Positions 19,485 to 29,622 of a stretch of DNA of 64,000 nt are shown here, one piece after another. The notes under the pieces are model-generated. The model was not told the DNA's origin, ran no database searches, and was given only the letters and a program-made list of their open reading frames with translations. A program made the translations under genes and the position numbers. Each line of letters begins with the position of its first letter. The first letter of the stretch is position 1. Origin of the DNA: Rhynchopus sp. YZ270_cl-10 (Eukaryota > Euglenozoa > Diplonemea > Diplonemida > Diplonemidae); NCBI GenBank assembly GCA_964035575.1, contig OZ037854.1, positions 186,001 through 250,000 of the forward strand, read 5' to 3'.

Positions 19485-22400
19485 TTATCGGTAGGCCTTT
19501 GTGGTAACTCCATCCTCGCAAATATACCTCTTGTCATCGAAGGCACTCAATGCTATCTTCTGAGACCTCACTGTATGCAGCTCATGATCCCTTTTCTCGA
19601 TGCTGTTGATCGTCACAACGTGCTTCTTGTGGGATTCAAGGGTACTTCGATAGGTGTCCAGGTTGAGAGTTTTACTGACAGACTTTGCTATACCCTTGGC
19701 CTTGTTGTCGTCGTTCTTCTTGATCGTTGAGTAGGCATAGCACTTTGCCCTCAAGCCAATGAACTCAACCATCACATCACCAGCCAGCTCATCTTTGAAC
19801 TTCCCTGGGACCTTCTTGTTGTTTACGTCATGCAGCTCGTGGGTTGTTGGGTAGTTGCTGAAGTCAAAGTCTGCAGACAGCTTGGCAAGCTCCTCATCAA
19901 GATCCTTTGTTGTTATCTCCAGCACAAAGCTGTCAGTGTCGGTGTAGGCCATGGTCACGTTCTCCCTTCCGAAATGTGGGATGAGGGTGTCGTAGAAGAA
20001 GCTGTTCATGAGAAGCTTACTGTAGTCCAGGATTTGTGAGCCAATGTAAACAGGCTTGTCAAGAGTGACGTCCCCCTGCATGAATTGAAGTATCTTGCTG
20101 CTCTTCAGGTCGACAGTGTTGCAGTTGAAGAATGGTTTGCTTTGATGTTTCGCTATGTACTCCTTGATTTCCTCCTCTGTCATTGGAACCTCCTTCCCCT
20201 TCACCCACTTTGTCTTGTCGTAAGGGATGTTCTTCATCTCTGTCCTACCACGAACATTTTCCAGGGTCTTCCCATAGATGGAGTTGTTGAGCAACTTGTA
20301 CAGGTCCTTCTCGAAATCGTTCTTTGCCTGTGCTCTCAGTGCGCTGTTCTTGTCGATGTATGGCTTCATGATGTTGTCCTGCTTGAATGAGACAATGCGG
20401 TGGACCTTCGTCAACTTCAGACCTTGCCTGAGGAGGAACTGCAAGTACTCAATGTTGTATGTCTGCTTCACTCTGTCTTTGAAGTCTGCAATAAGCTTCC
20501 CACCCTCTGCATGCTTCTCATCATCAAGTACTTTCCTCTGATAGTCTGACAGCTCTCCACTTCTAACAGACCTATTGTATGGTGCAAGAGGGAAGTCCCA
20601 GTGCTTGTCGTGGAGGCTCAAAGGGTACTCAAGGTCAACTTCTAGAGCATAACCTGTGTCGCTATCTGGGTTGTAGTCGGCAATCATCTTCTCAGTCTCA
20701 TCCAAACTCTTGCATTCCATCAGCTTGAAATCATCGTAGGGAAGCTTCTTGCACATAGCCCACCCGTATAAGTTGTTTGCGTCAATGTACAACAGGTGCG
20801 TGTCTCCTTCTTTAGCAACATTCTCTCCCACTTCAGCTGTCGCTGCGCTTCTTGTGTGCTTGTTGTTGGCCTTGCAGTGTCTCTTCACAGTGCATGTAAA
20901 CCCTCCACGCTTTTGATCCTCAAACAACTCGTATAGTTCTGGGTCCTTCAGGGTCTTCATCTTCACATCATCTTCTTGTTGCTTCAGTAGCCATGCATCA
21001 TAGCTGAAGCTCGGGAGACTGCAGTAGTGGCAAATGTCCAGCTTATGTGTTGTGTGGAGGTTCTTCCTTTGTGCCTGTAGGACGTCTGCAAGACCAAGCA
21101 CATCCATGTTGAGGTAGAAGTCGTGGTAGTCTTTGAAGGTCTTGCACTTTAGGGTGTTCCACACTCTGCAGGCTTTATCGTAGTCTTCTTGTTTGATGTC
21201 ATCCTGCCTTAGACAGTCATACCATAGGTCTTTCGATGGTAGTGATCCACTTAGCTTCTTGGGACTGTCGAAGTACGAATACGGAAACACTCCTTTACCC
21301 AACAAGAGGTCAAGCATGCCTTTATCATTCACGTCAATATCCCTGTGTGCGGTCTTGATGTAGTCTAGCTGATGTACCTTCTGATCATGGGGTAAGTTCT
21401 TCAACAGCGTGTCCAACGAAGACGACATGACTTGTAGACTATCCTTCACCTGGAACGAAATCTTCCTATTCTTAATCTCCTTCCCATGATTTACCTTGAC
21501 TTTCGTGTACTTGTCCATCTTGATCAGCATTGTTGTTTGGCTGTTGGTGTTCAGAACATTGACGCCATTTGAGTCATACTGCTTCAGCATCTTGAAGATA
21601 TAGTTGTTGTCGTATCCTCTGGCGTTGTGGAAGTAGATGGGGATGTTGTACTCTGTCTTGTTGTTGAGGTTGCACCAAGAGCACAAGGCCCTTCTGTACT
21701 TCCCAGTCAAATGGCAATGGTCTCTGACTTTGATGTTTTGGAAGTTAAAGGTCTTGTTGCAGAATGCACACTTCTTGGCTTCTTCATGTCTATCCTTATC
21801 TTCAGCTGTAAATGCGATGCATGCACTATCAATGCTACCATGCTCCTTCTGGCTTGTGGTCATGAATGCTGCAACGTCCTCGGCTATCTCCTGGCAGGCA
21901 TTGTTGAATTGACCAAGTAAGTCAATCTCGTACTCTACTGCATCATCTTGATCTGAAGGTGTGTATGTGTAAAGTGTTTTACCTGTAAAGTGGAGTGAAG
22001 TGTCGGGTACAAGCTTTAGGGAGAAAGAGGCTGCACGATGGGTTTGGAGAATGGTTGTCTCCTCTTTGCCTGTCTGTGTCTTTGTCTTGCTGTATGATGT
22101 ATCCTGGTCTCTTGTGTCAAGGAAGCTCTCGAAATCTGCTGTAATAATGAATGGCTTCATCTCTTTGTTCTTCATCTTGTTCTCGGAGAACTCAATAATA
22201 GCAGACCTTGCCATCTGTGTTCTCTGTGTTGGTTTCTCGTTGCATGACTCAAGGTGGGCATCAATCTCCTTCTTGGTATCCTTCTTGACTGACAAACACT
22301 TGGGGCACACATATTTGTTATTATCACCCATCATCTTGCTCAGGTTCTTGATCAGCATGTAGTGGTTGTCATGGAAGAGGAGGTTCATGTGGTCTTCCTT

Positions 22401-23741
22401 TGGGGACTTCTCGTGCCTCAACACATGGAACTTGCCTGTCTTGTCGGAGTTGGATGTGGCTTCAATACCATATATGCTAATTGATGTGTTCTTGTTTTCC
22501 TTCAGGAAGTGTTTGACCTGCTGATCCGTTGTAGGGACCGTGTAGTCAGTAAACACCGAAAAATCATACTTTGACTCAATCCATCCAGTCTTCTTCTTGT
22601 AGTACTTGCTCACTCGTGATGCGTCTTTCGGGAAGTCGTGTTCATGTGCCATCACAGCAAAACGGAAGCATGCGTTGTTGACTTCTGGGTATTCATCATT
22701 CTTTACATTCACAATATTCTTCTTGAGATTGGAGTTGGCACTGAACCTCTCCACAACATCAATATATTCACCACCGATCTGCATCTTTGTGTTGTAGGTT
22801 AAGATCGTGACATACTTGAAGCCAACAAAGAATAAACCTGACTCCCCTTCATCGCGGTTGAAGAGCTCATTCCCTTGCTTCATAACTGCATCTAAGTCAA
22901 GTACGTCTGTTGCAAGTACACTGTTGAGGAATACTTCCTTGCTGATTTGTTTGGGTGTTTCATTGTCTGGTTTGCTGAAGATGGCCATCAAGATAAACTT
23001 AACCTTCTTGGTGCGATTGCCTTCTAAGTCTCCCTGAATGAATGCGGTGATGGTGTCATATTGTGCACGTATTGTTGAAGAGAAGTACTCATCTAGCGGT
23101 TCAGGGAGCTCTATTATCATCTTGGCATCTGTACCTTTGTCTCCATGGCTGACTTTTACTGCGGTTTTTGCGATAAGTTCCTCCAGATGGTTGGGGTCTT
23201 CAGCAATCTCATCAGTGACTGTGTCTTCCTTCTTTATTCCAAGCCTTCCCCGAATGATATCTTCCTTGTGTGTCTCTTTTGCATCATCAAGAATCTTACG
23301 TTTGGCTTCCTTGTGTTGCTTCTCGATATCATTCAGCTGCCCTTGTTGTTCCTCTGTGAAGTCTCTGACGAATCTTGACTTGTTCTGCTTGAAGAAGGTA
23401 CCTTGGAGATCTTTCTTAGCCTTTGCAACAGCTGTCTTCAGATCCTTGATATCTTCTTGTACGAATGGTAGAAGCTCCTTGTCTGTGATCTTCTTCTTGG
23501 CAACCTTATCCTTCTTCTTCTCCTCATGAAATGGTACCAGAGCCTTCTTCTGTTCCAACTTGAGATTTGCGATCTTGTCTTGAATTAGAACGACATCCTG
23601 TCGTATGGCTTGGATCGCAACATCACTTAACACCCCAGAATCTATCAGTTTAGTGATAGTCTTGATGCTCTTGTTGTACTCCTTGATCTGGTTTGTGTAC
23701 TCTTGAGTTATCTCCTTGAGTTTCTTATCTGATGTTATCAT
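19485..23741 (-). CDS. Polinton protein-primed DNA polymerase B
   Basis: 1418 residues. The N-terminal 350 are charged and coiled. A zinc/HNH-like region follows (CAFCNKTF ... RDHCHLTGKYRRALCSWCNL). The exonuclease start is FIITADFESF. The polymerase motifs are DANNLYGWAM (motif A), KLLNNSIYGKTLENV (motif B) and AYTDTDSFVLEI (motif C). This is the standard architecture of Polinton PolB, which copies the element from a protein primer. The part from 21038 to the start is repeated in mirror image at 61297-64000. Confidence 0.97.
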   Translation of the reverse strand: MITSDKKLKEITQEYTNQIKEYNKSIKTITKLIDSGVLSDVAIQAIRQDVVLIQDKIANLKLEQKKALVPFHEEKKKDKVAKKKITDKELLPFVQEDIKDLKTAVAKAKKDLQGTFFKQNKSRFVRDFTEEQQGQLNDIEKQHKEAKRKILDDAKETHKEDIIRGRLGIKKEDTVTDEIAEDPNHLEELIAKTAVKVSHGDKGTDAKMIIELPEPLDEYFSSTIRAQYDTITAFIQGDLEGNRTKKVKFILMAIFSKPDNETPKQISKEVFLNSVLATDVLDLDAVMKQGNELFNRDEGESGLFFVGFKYVTILTYNTKMQIGGEYIDVVERFSANSNLKKNIVNVKNDEYPEVNNACFRFAVMAHEHDFPKDASRVSKYYKKKTGWIESKYDFSVFTDYTVPTTDQQVKHFLKENKNTSISIYGIEATSNSDKTGKFHVLRHEKSPKEDHMNLLFHDNHYMLIKNLSKMMGDNNKYVCPKCLSVKKDTKKEIDAHLESCNEKPTQRTQMARSAIIEFSENKMKNKEMKPFIITADFESFLDTRDQDTSYSKTKTQTGKEETTILQTHRAASFSLKLVPDTSLHFTGKTLYTYTPSDQDDAVEYEIDLLGQFNNACQEIAEDVAAFMTTSQKEHGSIDSACIAFTAEDKDRHEEAKKCAFCNKTFNFQNIKVRDHCHLTGKYRRALCSWCNLNNKTEYNIPIYFHNARGYDNNYIFKMLKQYDSNGVNVLNTNSQTTMLIKMDKYTKVKVNHGKEIKNRKISFQVKDSLQVMSSSLDTLLKNLPHDQKVHQLDYIKTAHRDIDVNDKGMLDLLLGKGVFPYSYFDSPKKLSGSLPSKDLWYDCLRQDDIKQEDYDKACRVWNTLKCKTFKDYHDFYLNMDVLGLADVLQAQRKNLHTTHKLDICHYCSLPSFSYDAWLLKQQEDDVKMKTLKDPELYELFEDQKRGGFTCTVKRHCKANNKHTRSAATAEVGENVAKEGDTHLLYIDANNLYGWAMCKKLPYDDFKLMECKSLDETEKMIADYNPDSDTGYALEVDLEYPLSLHDKHWDFPLAPYNRSVRSGELSDYQRKVLDDEKHAEGGKLIADFKDRVKQTYNIEYLQFLLRQGLKLTKVHRIVSFKQDNIMKPYIDKNSALRAQAKNDFEKDLYKLLNNSIYGKTLENVRGRTEMKNIPYDKTKWVKGKEVPMTEEEIKEYIAKHQSKPFFNCNTVDLKSSKILQFMQGDVTLDKPVYIGSQILDYSKLLMNSFFYDTLIPHFGRENVTMAYTDTDSFVLEITTKDLDEELAKLSADFDFSNYPTTHELHDVNNKKVPGKFKDELAGDVMVEFIGLRAKCYAYSTIKKNDDNKAKGIAKSVSKTLNLDTYRSTLESHKKHVVTINSIEKRDHELHTVRSQKIALSAFDDKRYICEDGVTTKAYR

Positions 23742-23767
23742 TTTCTTTTACTTTCTTTTTTTTTTAA

Positions 23768-25135
23768 CCCTTTAGACCCCAAGCCGTTTTTTGGACCCAC
23801 TTTTGAGTTTTAGTTTTTGGGGCTCTCCAACCGGTGAAGGGACCCCAGATGCAAATTTTTGATCGTACCTGGCCGCAATTGAAAGATTTTGAACACGGCT
23901 TTCAATTCCATTTTTTTAAGTTTTTTTTCGAAAAAAAATATTATCCCCAAAATGAGGTAAGCATAAAATCCACCTTTCGGTTTTTTACTCGTCCAGCCGA
24001 GCGAGGGAATATCCCTAAATTATTGCTCTCCGAAAATGGCGTTATTTGAAAGATTCGCCACAAAATCTTTTCAAAGAAAAAAAAATCGAGCAAAAAGTCC
24101 GAGTACAACCCAACTTAGATGAGTGTAGCTCTGTTAGCAGCATGTCTAAAAATCGATTTCCCTAACGATTTACACTGAAACACCACCACACACGTAAAAA
24201 AGCGATTTTTTCACGTTTTTGGGCATCTACAGGCCCCGAAACACCCCCAGAATGGGTCAGAACTACCCTGTGTGCCGAAAATTCACAAAAAAAGCACCCT
24301 GCAATACGAAAAAATAGTGAAAACCCGGTTTATAGTGTGTTTTGGGTGGGAATAAGGCAAAGAATAGTCAGAAAAACAGTGATTTTGGTGGTGGTTCTCA
24401 CGAACTTCCAAAGTGCATTCAGATGCACAAAAGTTTTCGATTGTTGCTTCTTTTGACAGATTTGACATCAAATCTTTCCAAAAATGTAAAAATATTTTCA
24501 CGAAAATGAGTAGAACCCCACTTACCAACCCTACTAGCCGTACGACCTTAGCAACGTTAAACCCGTGATTTGGTGGTAAAATCTCACCAAAATCCGAGGA
24601 AATCACAGATGCATAAAAGTTTTCGATTTTGGCGTATTTTGAAAGCTGTGTACGAAATCTTTCCACACAAAAAAAGTGTTTTCACGAAAACGAGTAGAAA
24701 TTTTTTGATCACATGGAGGCTCTGAAAAGTGACTTTCCCCCGTACTTTTACACGCTCCCCGGCATCCAAGGAAAACCCAGATGCATAAAAGTGTTCTTAG
24801 ATGGCGTATTTTGAAAGATCGGTGAAAAATCTTTCAAAATATAAAAAAATGTTTTTCTGAAACTGAGTAGAACCCCAGTAATAGCCTAGTGGTATTAGGA
24901 GGGTTATTTCAGGGGGTGTTGGTCAAAAAACATGATTTTCCGTGGCAGCTCCGCCTTCCCCCCAGCATCCAAAAAAAATATTAGATGAACGAAACTTTTC
25001 GATTCTTGCTTCTTTTGAAAGATCGGCGCAAAATCTTTCAAAATATAAAAAATGTTTTTCCAATTTTGAGTAGAACATTCCTAATTGTATGGCACCATTC
25101 GGCTGGCCATATATGGCCACTTGGGGTCTAAAGGG
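23768..25135. mobile_element. piggyBac-like non-autonomous element (MITE), left copy
   Basis: Perfect 16-bp terminal inverted repeats CCCTTTAGACCCCAAG flanked on both sides by TTAA. This TTAA duplication and a CCC start are the marks of piggyBac-type transposons. The 1368-bp interior has no transposase; it consists of about six diverged units of roughly 190-240 bp, each holding GAAAGAT...ATCTTTC and GAGTAGAACCCC-like motifs. It lies between the polymerase start and the next gene, so it may have displaced a promoter. Confidence 0.88.
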
Positions 25136-25159
25136 TTAAGAATATAAATAAAAAACACA

Positions 25160-25630
25160 ATGTCTATAAAAATGGCACCACATAATTCACAGTACTACAA
25201 GAATTACTACCTCAACAACAAGGAGAAGATGATTGCGTCAGCAAAGGCGTCTTACCAGAGACAGAAACATGAGATGGCTTTCTGTGCTGCGTGTGAAAAG
25301 AGTGTGAAGAAGCTTGGGTATAATCAACACTGTTTATCGAAGAAACATATCAAGAACTTAGAGAAGATTACTGAAGCTTCTACACCATGTAATGATGACT
25401 TAGCAGATCTGAAGGTTGAGGAGGTTGAGGAGGATGAGGAGGTTGAGGAGGTTGAGGAGGTTGAGGAGGTTGAGGAGGTTGAGGAGGTTGAGGAGGTTGA
25501 GGAGGAGGTTGAGGAGGTTGAGGAGGTTGAGGAGGTTGAGGATGAGGATGAGGAACAGACAGAAAGAGATAACAAGAAGATTCTTGAATTGAAGATCTCA
25601 GTGACAATCACTATTCAACGTATGCCCTAA
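25160..25630 (+). CDS. Polinton C2H2-finger protein with Val-Glu-Glu repeat
   Basis: 156 residues. The N-terminal part has a single C2H2-like finger (CAACEKSVKKLGYNQHCLSK-KH). Then follows an acidic tract of roughly 20 VEE triplets from GAGGTT repeats (about 25414-25550), ending in a short beta-like tail. Unrecognised. The repeat tract can change length in frame. Confidence 0.65.
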   Translation: MSIKMAPHNSQYYKNYYLNNKEKMIASAKASYQRQKHEMAFCAACEKSVKKLGYNQHCLSKKHIKNLEKITEASTPCNDDLADLKVEEVEEDEEVEEVEEVEEVEEVEEVEEVEEEVEEVEEVEEVEDEDEEQTERDNKKILELKISVTITIQRMP

Positions 25631-25675
25631 GTGACACGACACATCATTCATTGTGATGTGTATTGTAATAAAATA

Positions 25676-26548
25676 ATGGTATTTGGTTATCTTCAATCCG
25701 ATAAATCAACATCAATCCTACCAGATAATGCTCCTGATGGTCATATTGCTATAAAGGAGGATGGCGAGATTGTTACGAAGCATATTGATGAGATTGTCAC
25801 GCATAGGGTACCTGAAGCTTCGGGTGATGATCAGTTGCTTGTGTCAAAAGATATTGGTGGAAAACATGAATGGCAAGTTCAAGCCTACATGAGTGATGTA
25901 CAAGGGAGAATAAGTACAGCAAGAAGTGATCTCGAGACCCTGATGGATACCAAAGACACAATCACAAGAGACTTGATCCCAACACCATACTACAACCATA
26001 AAGATGATACAAATGGCGACTTGAATGCGGCACCAAACACAACCCAAGGAGTTCACTACCTATACGACTGGCCGAACTTACAAAACGCTCCCACAAACTT
26101 GAACAGCTATGAACTCATTGTCACAACAAAGGTATTCGAAAACTATGTCACACAAAAGCTTCTTGCTGTGTTCTCCCTTAAGAAGTATGTTCGAATCCGT
26201 AGAGGAGTAGGAGTGCCGTGGACAGCATGGACATCGAGTGAAGACTTGAGTCAACAAACACTTGAGAGCATTATGGATAGCAAAGATAATATACTGACAA
26301 CTAGTTTGGAATCTACTATGGACACGAAAGACAATACACTACGAGCAACACTTGAGAATACTATGGACACCAAAGATAGCACACTACGAACAACTTTGGA
26401 ATCTACGATGGACAGTAAAGACAATACACTACGAACAACACTTGAGAATACTATGGACAGTAAAGATAGCACACTACGAACAACACTTGAGAGCACTATG
26501 GACAACAAAGACAATGCATCAAGGTTACTCATCGAAAACAAAATTTAG
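25676..26548 (+). CDS. Polinton fibre-like protein with knob domain and heptad repeats
   Basis: About 290 residues from the ATG at 25676. The middle contains YDWPNLQNAPTNLNSYELIV ... VRIRRGVGVPWTAWTS, which resembles the pyocin-knob domain of phage tail fibres. The C-terminal 100 residues are about six copies of an 18-residue unit (ESTMDSKDNTLRTTL), with a spacing suited to a trimeric coiled coil. A receptor-binding fibre is inferred. The reading frame ends just before the R insertion at 26559. Confidence 0.65.
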   Translation: MVFGYLQSDKSTSILPDNAPDGHIAIKEDGEIVTKHIDEIVTHRVPEASGDDQLLVSKDIGGKHEWQVQAYMSDVQGRISTARSDLETLMDTKDTITRDLIPTPYYNHKDDTNGDLNAAPNTTQGVHYLYDWPNLQNAPTNLNSYELIVTTKVFENYVTQKLLAVFSLKKYVRIRRGVGVPWTAWTSSEDLSQQTLESIMDSKDNILTTSLESTMDTKDNTLRATLENTMDTKDSTLRTTLESTMDSKDNTLRTTLENTMDSKDSTLRTTLESTMDNKDNASRLLIENKI

Positions 26549-26558
26549 TTTTGCGAAT

Positions 26559-27411
26559 CCTTAACACTCCCTATTGCTCGTGGTTGATGTATGCAAAGAT
26601 CTGAAAAGAAACGAACAGATTCCCACGAACATGTGGCAACAAACACAACCAACACAACGCAACCGCTCTTTTCGTTGCGATCTGTATGCAACGAGCGCAA
26701 CGTAGCGGATGAAACGCAACACATCCAGCGCAACGCAACCGATGTGCACCTTACGCTCTGTACGCAACGAACACAACGCATCTAACGCAACGGAACCGGT
26801 GTGTATGTAACGATCAGAACGCAACGAACGTAACCACCGAACACAACCAACGCAATGCAACCGCTCCGTTCGTTACGATCTCTACGTAGCGATCTCTACA
26901 CAACGAACGCTACCAACCGAACACAACCAACGCAACCGCTCTGTACGTAACGATCTCTACACAACGAACGCAACGCATGCAACATAACGCAACCGCTGTG
27001 CACGTAGCTATGTGTGCGCAACGAGTGGTTACAAACCCCCACGCATAGTTCTAACACCGCGCTGACACGTTTCCCAAGCCACAAACCCGGTTACCTGCCT
27101 GAAAAACCGTGTTTCTGGCCAAAACGCCTGTTTTCCCTGTAGAATCCTTAAGAACCCTTAAGGAACGCACGGTTCCTAAGGCATTTTACACGTAAACTCG
27201 CGACACGAAAATAGGAATTAAAAACAAATCTCTCAGCGATCTGATTTGGTAAGGGCTGGATTTTTGGCCCAATCTTTCCAATGCCGAAAAAATCTTACAC
27301 TTTGGCGCCTCTGCGAGAAATGTCATTTTTTGGGGTACCCCGTCGGGGGGGGTTAGGGTACAGGGTACGCCACAAAAGCAACCTTAAAAACCTTAACACA
27401 GAGTGTTAAGG
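26559..27411 (-). mobile_element. R-family repeat inside the Polinton, left arm copy
   Basis: Bounded by CCTTAACACTC at one end and its palindromic form (CCTTAACACAGAGTGTTAAGG on the plus strand) at the other. The orientation is reverse relative to most R copies. It shares the R body: GTTGC/GTTCG-rich tract, GGGTTTGTAACCACTCGTTG, and the CCCGGTTACCTGCCTGAAAA block. It lies between two knob-bearing segments of the fibre-like region. Its 5' neighbour AAT and 3' neighbour AAT may be a target duplication. Confidence 0.8.
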
Positions 27412-27457
27412 AATATATCAACCATACCAGGATGACAGAGGAATACCTACCAACACT

Positions 27458-27982
27458 GTGATTGATCTTGACACAAAGACAACAAGTGGTATATATTTGA
27501 TGTACAACCCTCCAAACTTAGAAAATGGTCCCACTGAAGATATTGGTAGCTATGAGATCATACTAGATGTTAAGCTTTTTGATTCTTATGTTATTCAGGA
27601 ACTCATAGCTGTATTCAGTGAAAGACGATACTCACGATTACGCAAAGGTAGTGCATGGAGTGGTTGGAAGAGAATCGACATAGATGGGATAGACCTCAAC
27701 CCACGTACAATAATAAATCATCCAACATCATTTGACTTCAACTCGAACTTAGACGCCCAAGAGATCTATGTGTATAACACTAGCAATAACTCCAATGCTC
27801 CATCAGACTTCGGTGGAACAACTCTCTTCTTGCTCAATAATAAGACGCTACCAAATCAAATTATCACTAACGATATATCACGCATTCAGGAAGTCATCTC
27901 TGTGCAAACCCAAGACAAGTGGATTCGGGTACTCGAAGGTGGACCCTTTGCTTCCTGGAGTTCCTGGAGGAAGATGACCTAA
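27458..27982 (+). CDS. Polinton fibre-like fragment with a second knob domain
   Basis: About 174 residues. YNPPNLENGPTEDIGSYEII ... YSRLRKGSAWSGWKR is a knob domain related to the one in the preceding gene, and the C terminus repeats the theme (DKWIRVLEGGPFASWSSWRK). There is no ATG; the R insertion lies just upstream. It is a separate piece of the same fibre-like region. Confidence 0.6.
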   Translation: MIDLDTKTTSGIYLMYNPPNLENGPTEDIGSYEIILDVKLFDSYVIQELIAVFSERRYSRLRKGSAWSGWKRIDIDGIDLNPRTIINHPTSFDFNSNLDAQEIYVYNTSNNSNAPSDFGGTTLFLLNNKTLPNQIITNDISRIQEVISVQTQDKWIRVLEGGPFASWSSWRKMT

Positions 27983-28028
27983 GTTAGAAAGTATGGCAGA
28001 AAGTAGGGCAGAAAGTAGGGTAAACTTA

Positions 28029-28119
28029 CATGGTTATATATTAGCATACTGAAGAAGGTATTTAGGCCAAATTTTTTGCAGTACTTTCTGCAGTACTTTT
28101 TGCAGAACTTTTTGCAGAA
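28029..28119 (+). repeat. Direct repeat flanking the left 38-bp array, copy 1
   Basis: Starts CATGGTTATATATTAGCATA and ends in GCAGTACTTTTT-type 12-bp units. It is nearly identical to 29211-29300 on the far side of the array. Confidence 0.9.
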
Positions 28120-28120
28120 C

Positions 28121-29212
28121 TTCGACGCGCTGTTTTGGCCGTGTTTCATCGCGTTGTTTTTGTCGCGCTGTTTTGGCCGTGTTCCATCGCGTTGTTTTCG
28201 ACGCGTTGTTTTGGCCGTGTTTCATCGCGTTGTTTTCGGCGCGTTGTTTTGGCCGTGTTTCATCGCGTTGTTTTCGGCGCGTTGTTTTGGCCGTGTTTCA
28301 TCGCGTTGTTTTCGACGCGTTGTTTTGGCCGTGTTTCATCGCGTTGTTTTCGGCGCGTTGTTTTGGCCGTGTTTCATCTCGTTGTTTTAGACGCGCTGTT
28401 TTGGCCGTGTTCCATCGCGTTGTTTTAGACGCGTTGTTTTGGCCGTGTTGCATCGCGTTGTTTTCGACGCGTTGTTTTGGCCGTGTTTCATCGCGTTGTT
28501 TTCGGCGCGTTGTTTTGGCCGTGTTTCATCGCGTTGTTTTCGACGCGTTGTTTTGGCCGTGTTTCATCGCGTTGTTTTAGACGCGTTGTTTTGGCCGTGT
28601 TGCATCGCGTTGTTCTCGACGCGTTGTTTTGGCCGTGTTTCATCGCGTTGTTTTCGGCGCGTTGTTTTGGCCGTGTTGCATCGCGTTGTTTTCGACGCGC
28701 TGTTTTGGCCGTGTTTCATCGCGTTGTTTTCGACGCGCTGTTTTGGCCGTGTTTCATCGCGTTGTTTTCGACGCGCTGTTTTGGCCGTGTTCCATCGCGT
28801 TGTTTTCGACGCGCTGTTTTGGCCGTGTTCCATCGCGTTGTTTTAGACGCGTTGTTTTGGCCGTGTTGCATCGCGTTCTTTTCGACGCGTTGTTTTGGCC
28901 GTGTTTCATCGCGTTGTTTTCGACGCGCTGTTTTGGCCGTGTTTCATCGCGTTGTTTTCGACGCGCTGTTTTGGCCGTGTTCCATCGCGTTGTTTTTGTC
29001 GCGCTGTTTTGGCCGTGTTCCATCGCGTTGTTTTAGACGCGTTGTTTTGGCCGTGTTTCATCGCGTTGTTTTAGACGCGTTGTTTTGGCCGTGTTGCATC
29101 GCGTTGTTTTAGACGCGTTGTTTTGGCCGTGTTGCATCGCGTTGTTTTCGACGCGTTGTTTTGGGCGTGTTTCATCGCGTTGTTTTCGGCGCGTTGTTTT
29201 GGCCGTGTTCCA
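28121..29212 (+). repeat. 38-bp satellite array, forward orientation (about 29 copies)
   Basis: The unit is TGTTTTGGCCGTGTTTCATC followed by GCGTTGTTTTCGACGCGT. Copies differ mainly at three spots: the base after GTGTT (T, G or C), the CGAC/CGGC/AGAC/TGTC block, and the last base of GCGT/GCGC. The long open frames on both strands come from the repeat (38 x 3 = 114 bp) and are not genes. Confidence 0.97.
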
Positions 29213-29300
29213 TGGTTATATATTAGCATACTGAAGAAGGTATTTAGGCCAAATTTTTTGCAGTACTTTCTGCAGTACTTTTTGCAGAACTTTTTGCAGA
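29211..29300 (+). repeat. Direct repeat flanking the left 38-bp array, copy 2
   Basis: Second copy of the 28029-28119 block, followed by additional TGCAGTACTTTT units to about 29340. Confidence 0.9.
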
Positions 29301-29373
29301 ACTTTTTGCAGTACTTTTTGCAGTACTTTTTGCAGTATTTTCCAGAAGACACCGGCGGGCTAAACACGATTCA

Positions 29374-29504
29374 GGTGCCAGGGTGGTGCCAGGGCGGTGC
29401 CAGGGTGGTGCCAGGGTGGTGCCAGGGTGGTGCCAGGGCGGTGCCAGGGCGGTGCCAGGGCGGTGCCAGGGCGGTGCCAGGGCGGTGCCAGGGCGGTGCC
29501 AGGG
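29374..29504 (+). repeat. 11-bp minisatellite GGTGCCAGGGC
   Basis: About twelve tandem copies; the last base alternates between C and T. GC-rich island between two AT-richer stretches. Confidence 0.97.
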
Positions 29505-29622
29505 AAGGGTAACGGATAGTAAAAAGTACTGTAAAAAATAAGGGTTTCAGAAAATATATTGGCGCAGTACATTTCTACCGGGTTTTAATTCCTGCGCCCA
29601 TCTCTCGATTTCTCCTATTACT

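Larger units (their letters stand above)
11940..27982. mobile_element. Polinton (Maverick) element, ends not resolved
   Basis: A compact set of hallmark genes: packaging ATPase, penton, PLA2-like/zinc-ribbon protein, adenain-like protease, pX/pVI-like protein, integrase, double-jelly-roll capsid protein, protein-primed DNA polymerase B and fibre-like genes. Nearly all are open over full length with minimal spacing, so the copy looks young and largely whole. It has two insertions: one MITE between genes and one R repeat that splits the fibre-like region, about one gene break in all. Terminal inverted repeats were not found. The left limit is set by the host ATPase gene and the right limit by the satellite region. 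An inverted partial second copy lies at 57056-64000. Confidence 0.9.
21038..28260. repeat. Giant inverted repeat, left arm
   Basis: Each position x here matches position 85038-x on the other strand in the right arm. The sum of coordinates is constant for every landmark checked (polymerase start, zinc-finger gene, fibre gene, MITE, R copy), so no insertion or deletion separates the arms. I saw one base difference (near 27779 / 57259). Identity stops about 140 bp into the 38-bp array. The outer limit lies beyond the window. Confidence 0.95.

Noticed and set aside
21627-21920. Plus-strand frames of 90-160 codons opposite the polymerase
   Set aside because: Shadows of the 1418-codon polymerase gene, which has clear family motifs.
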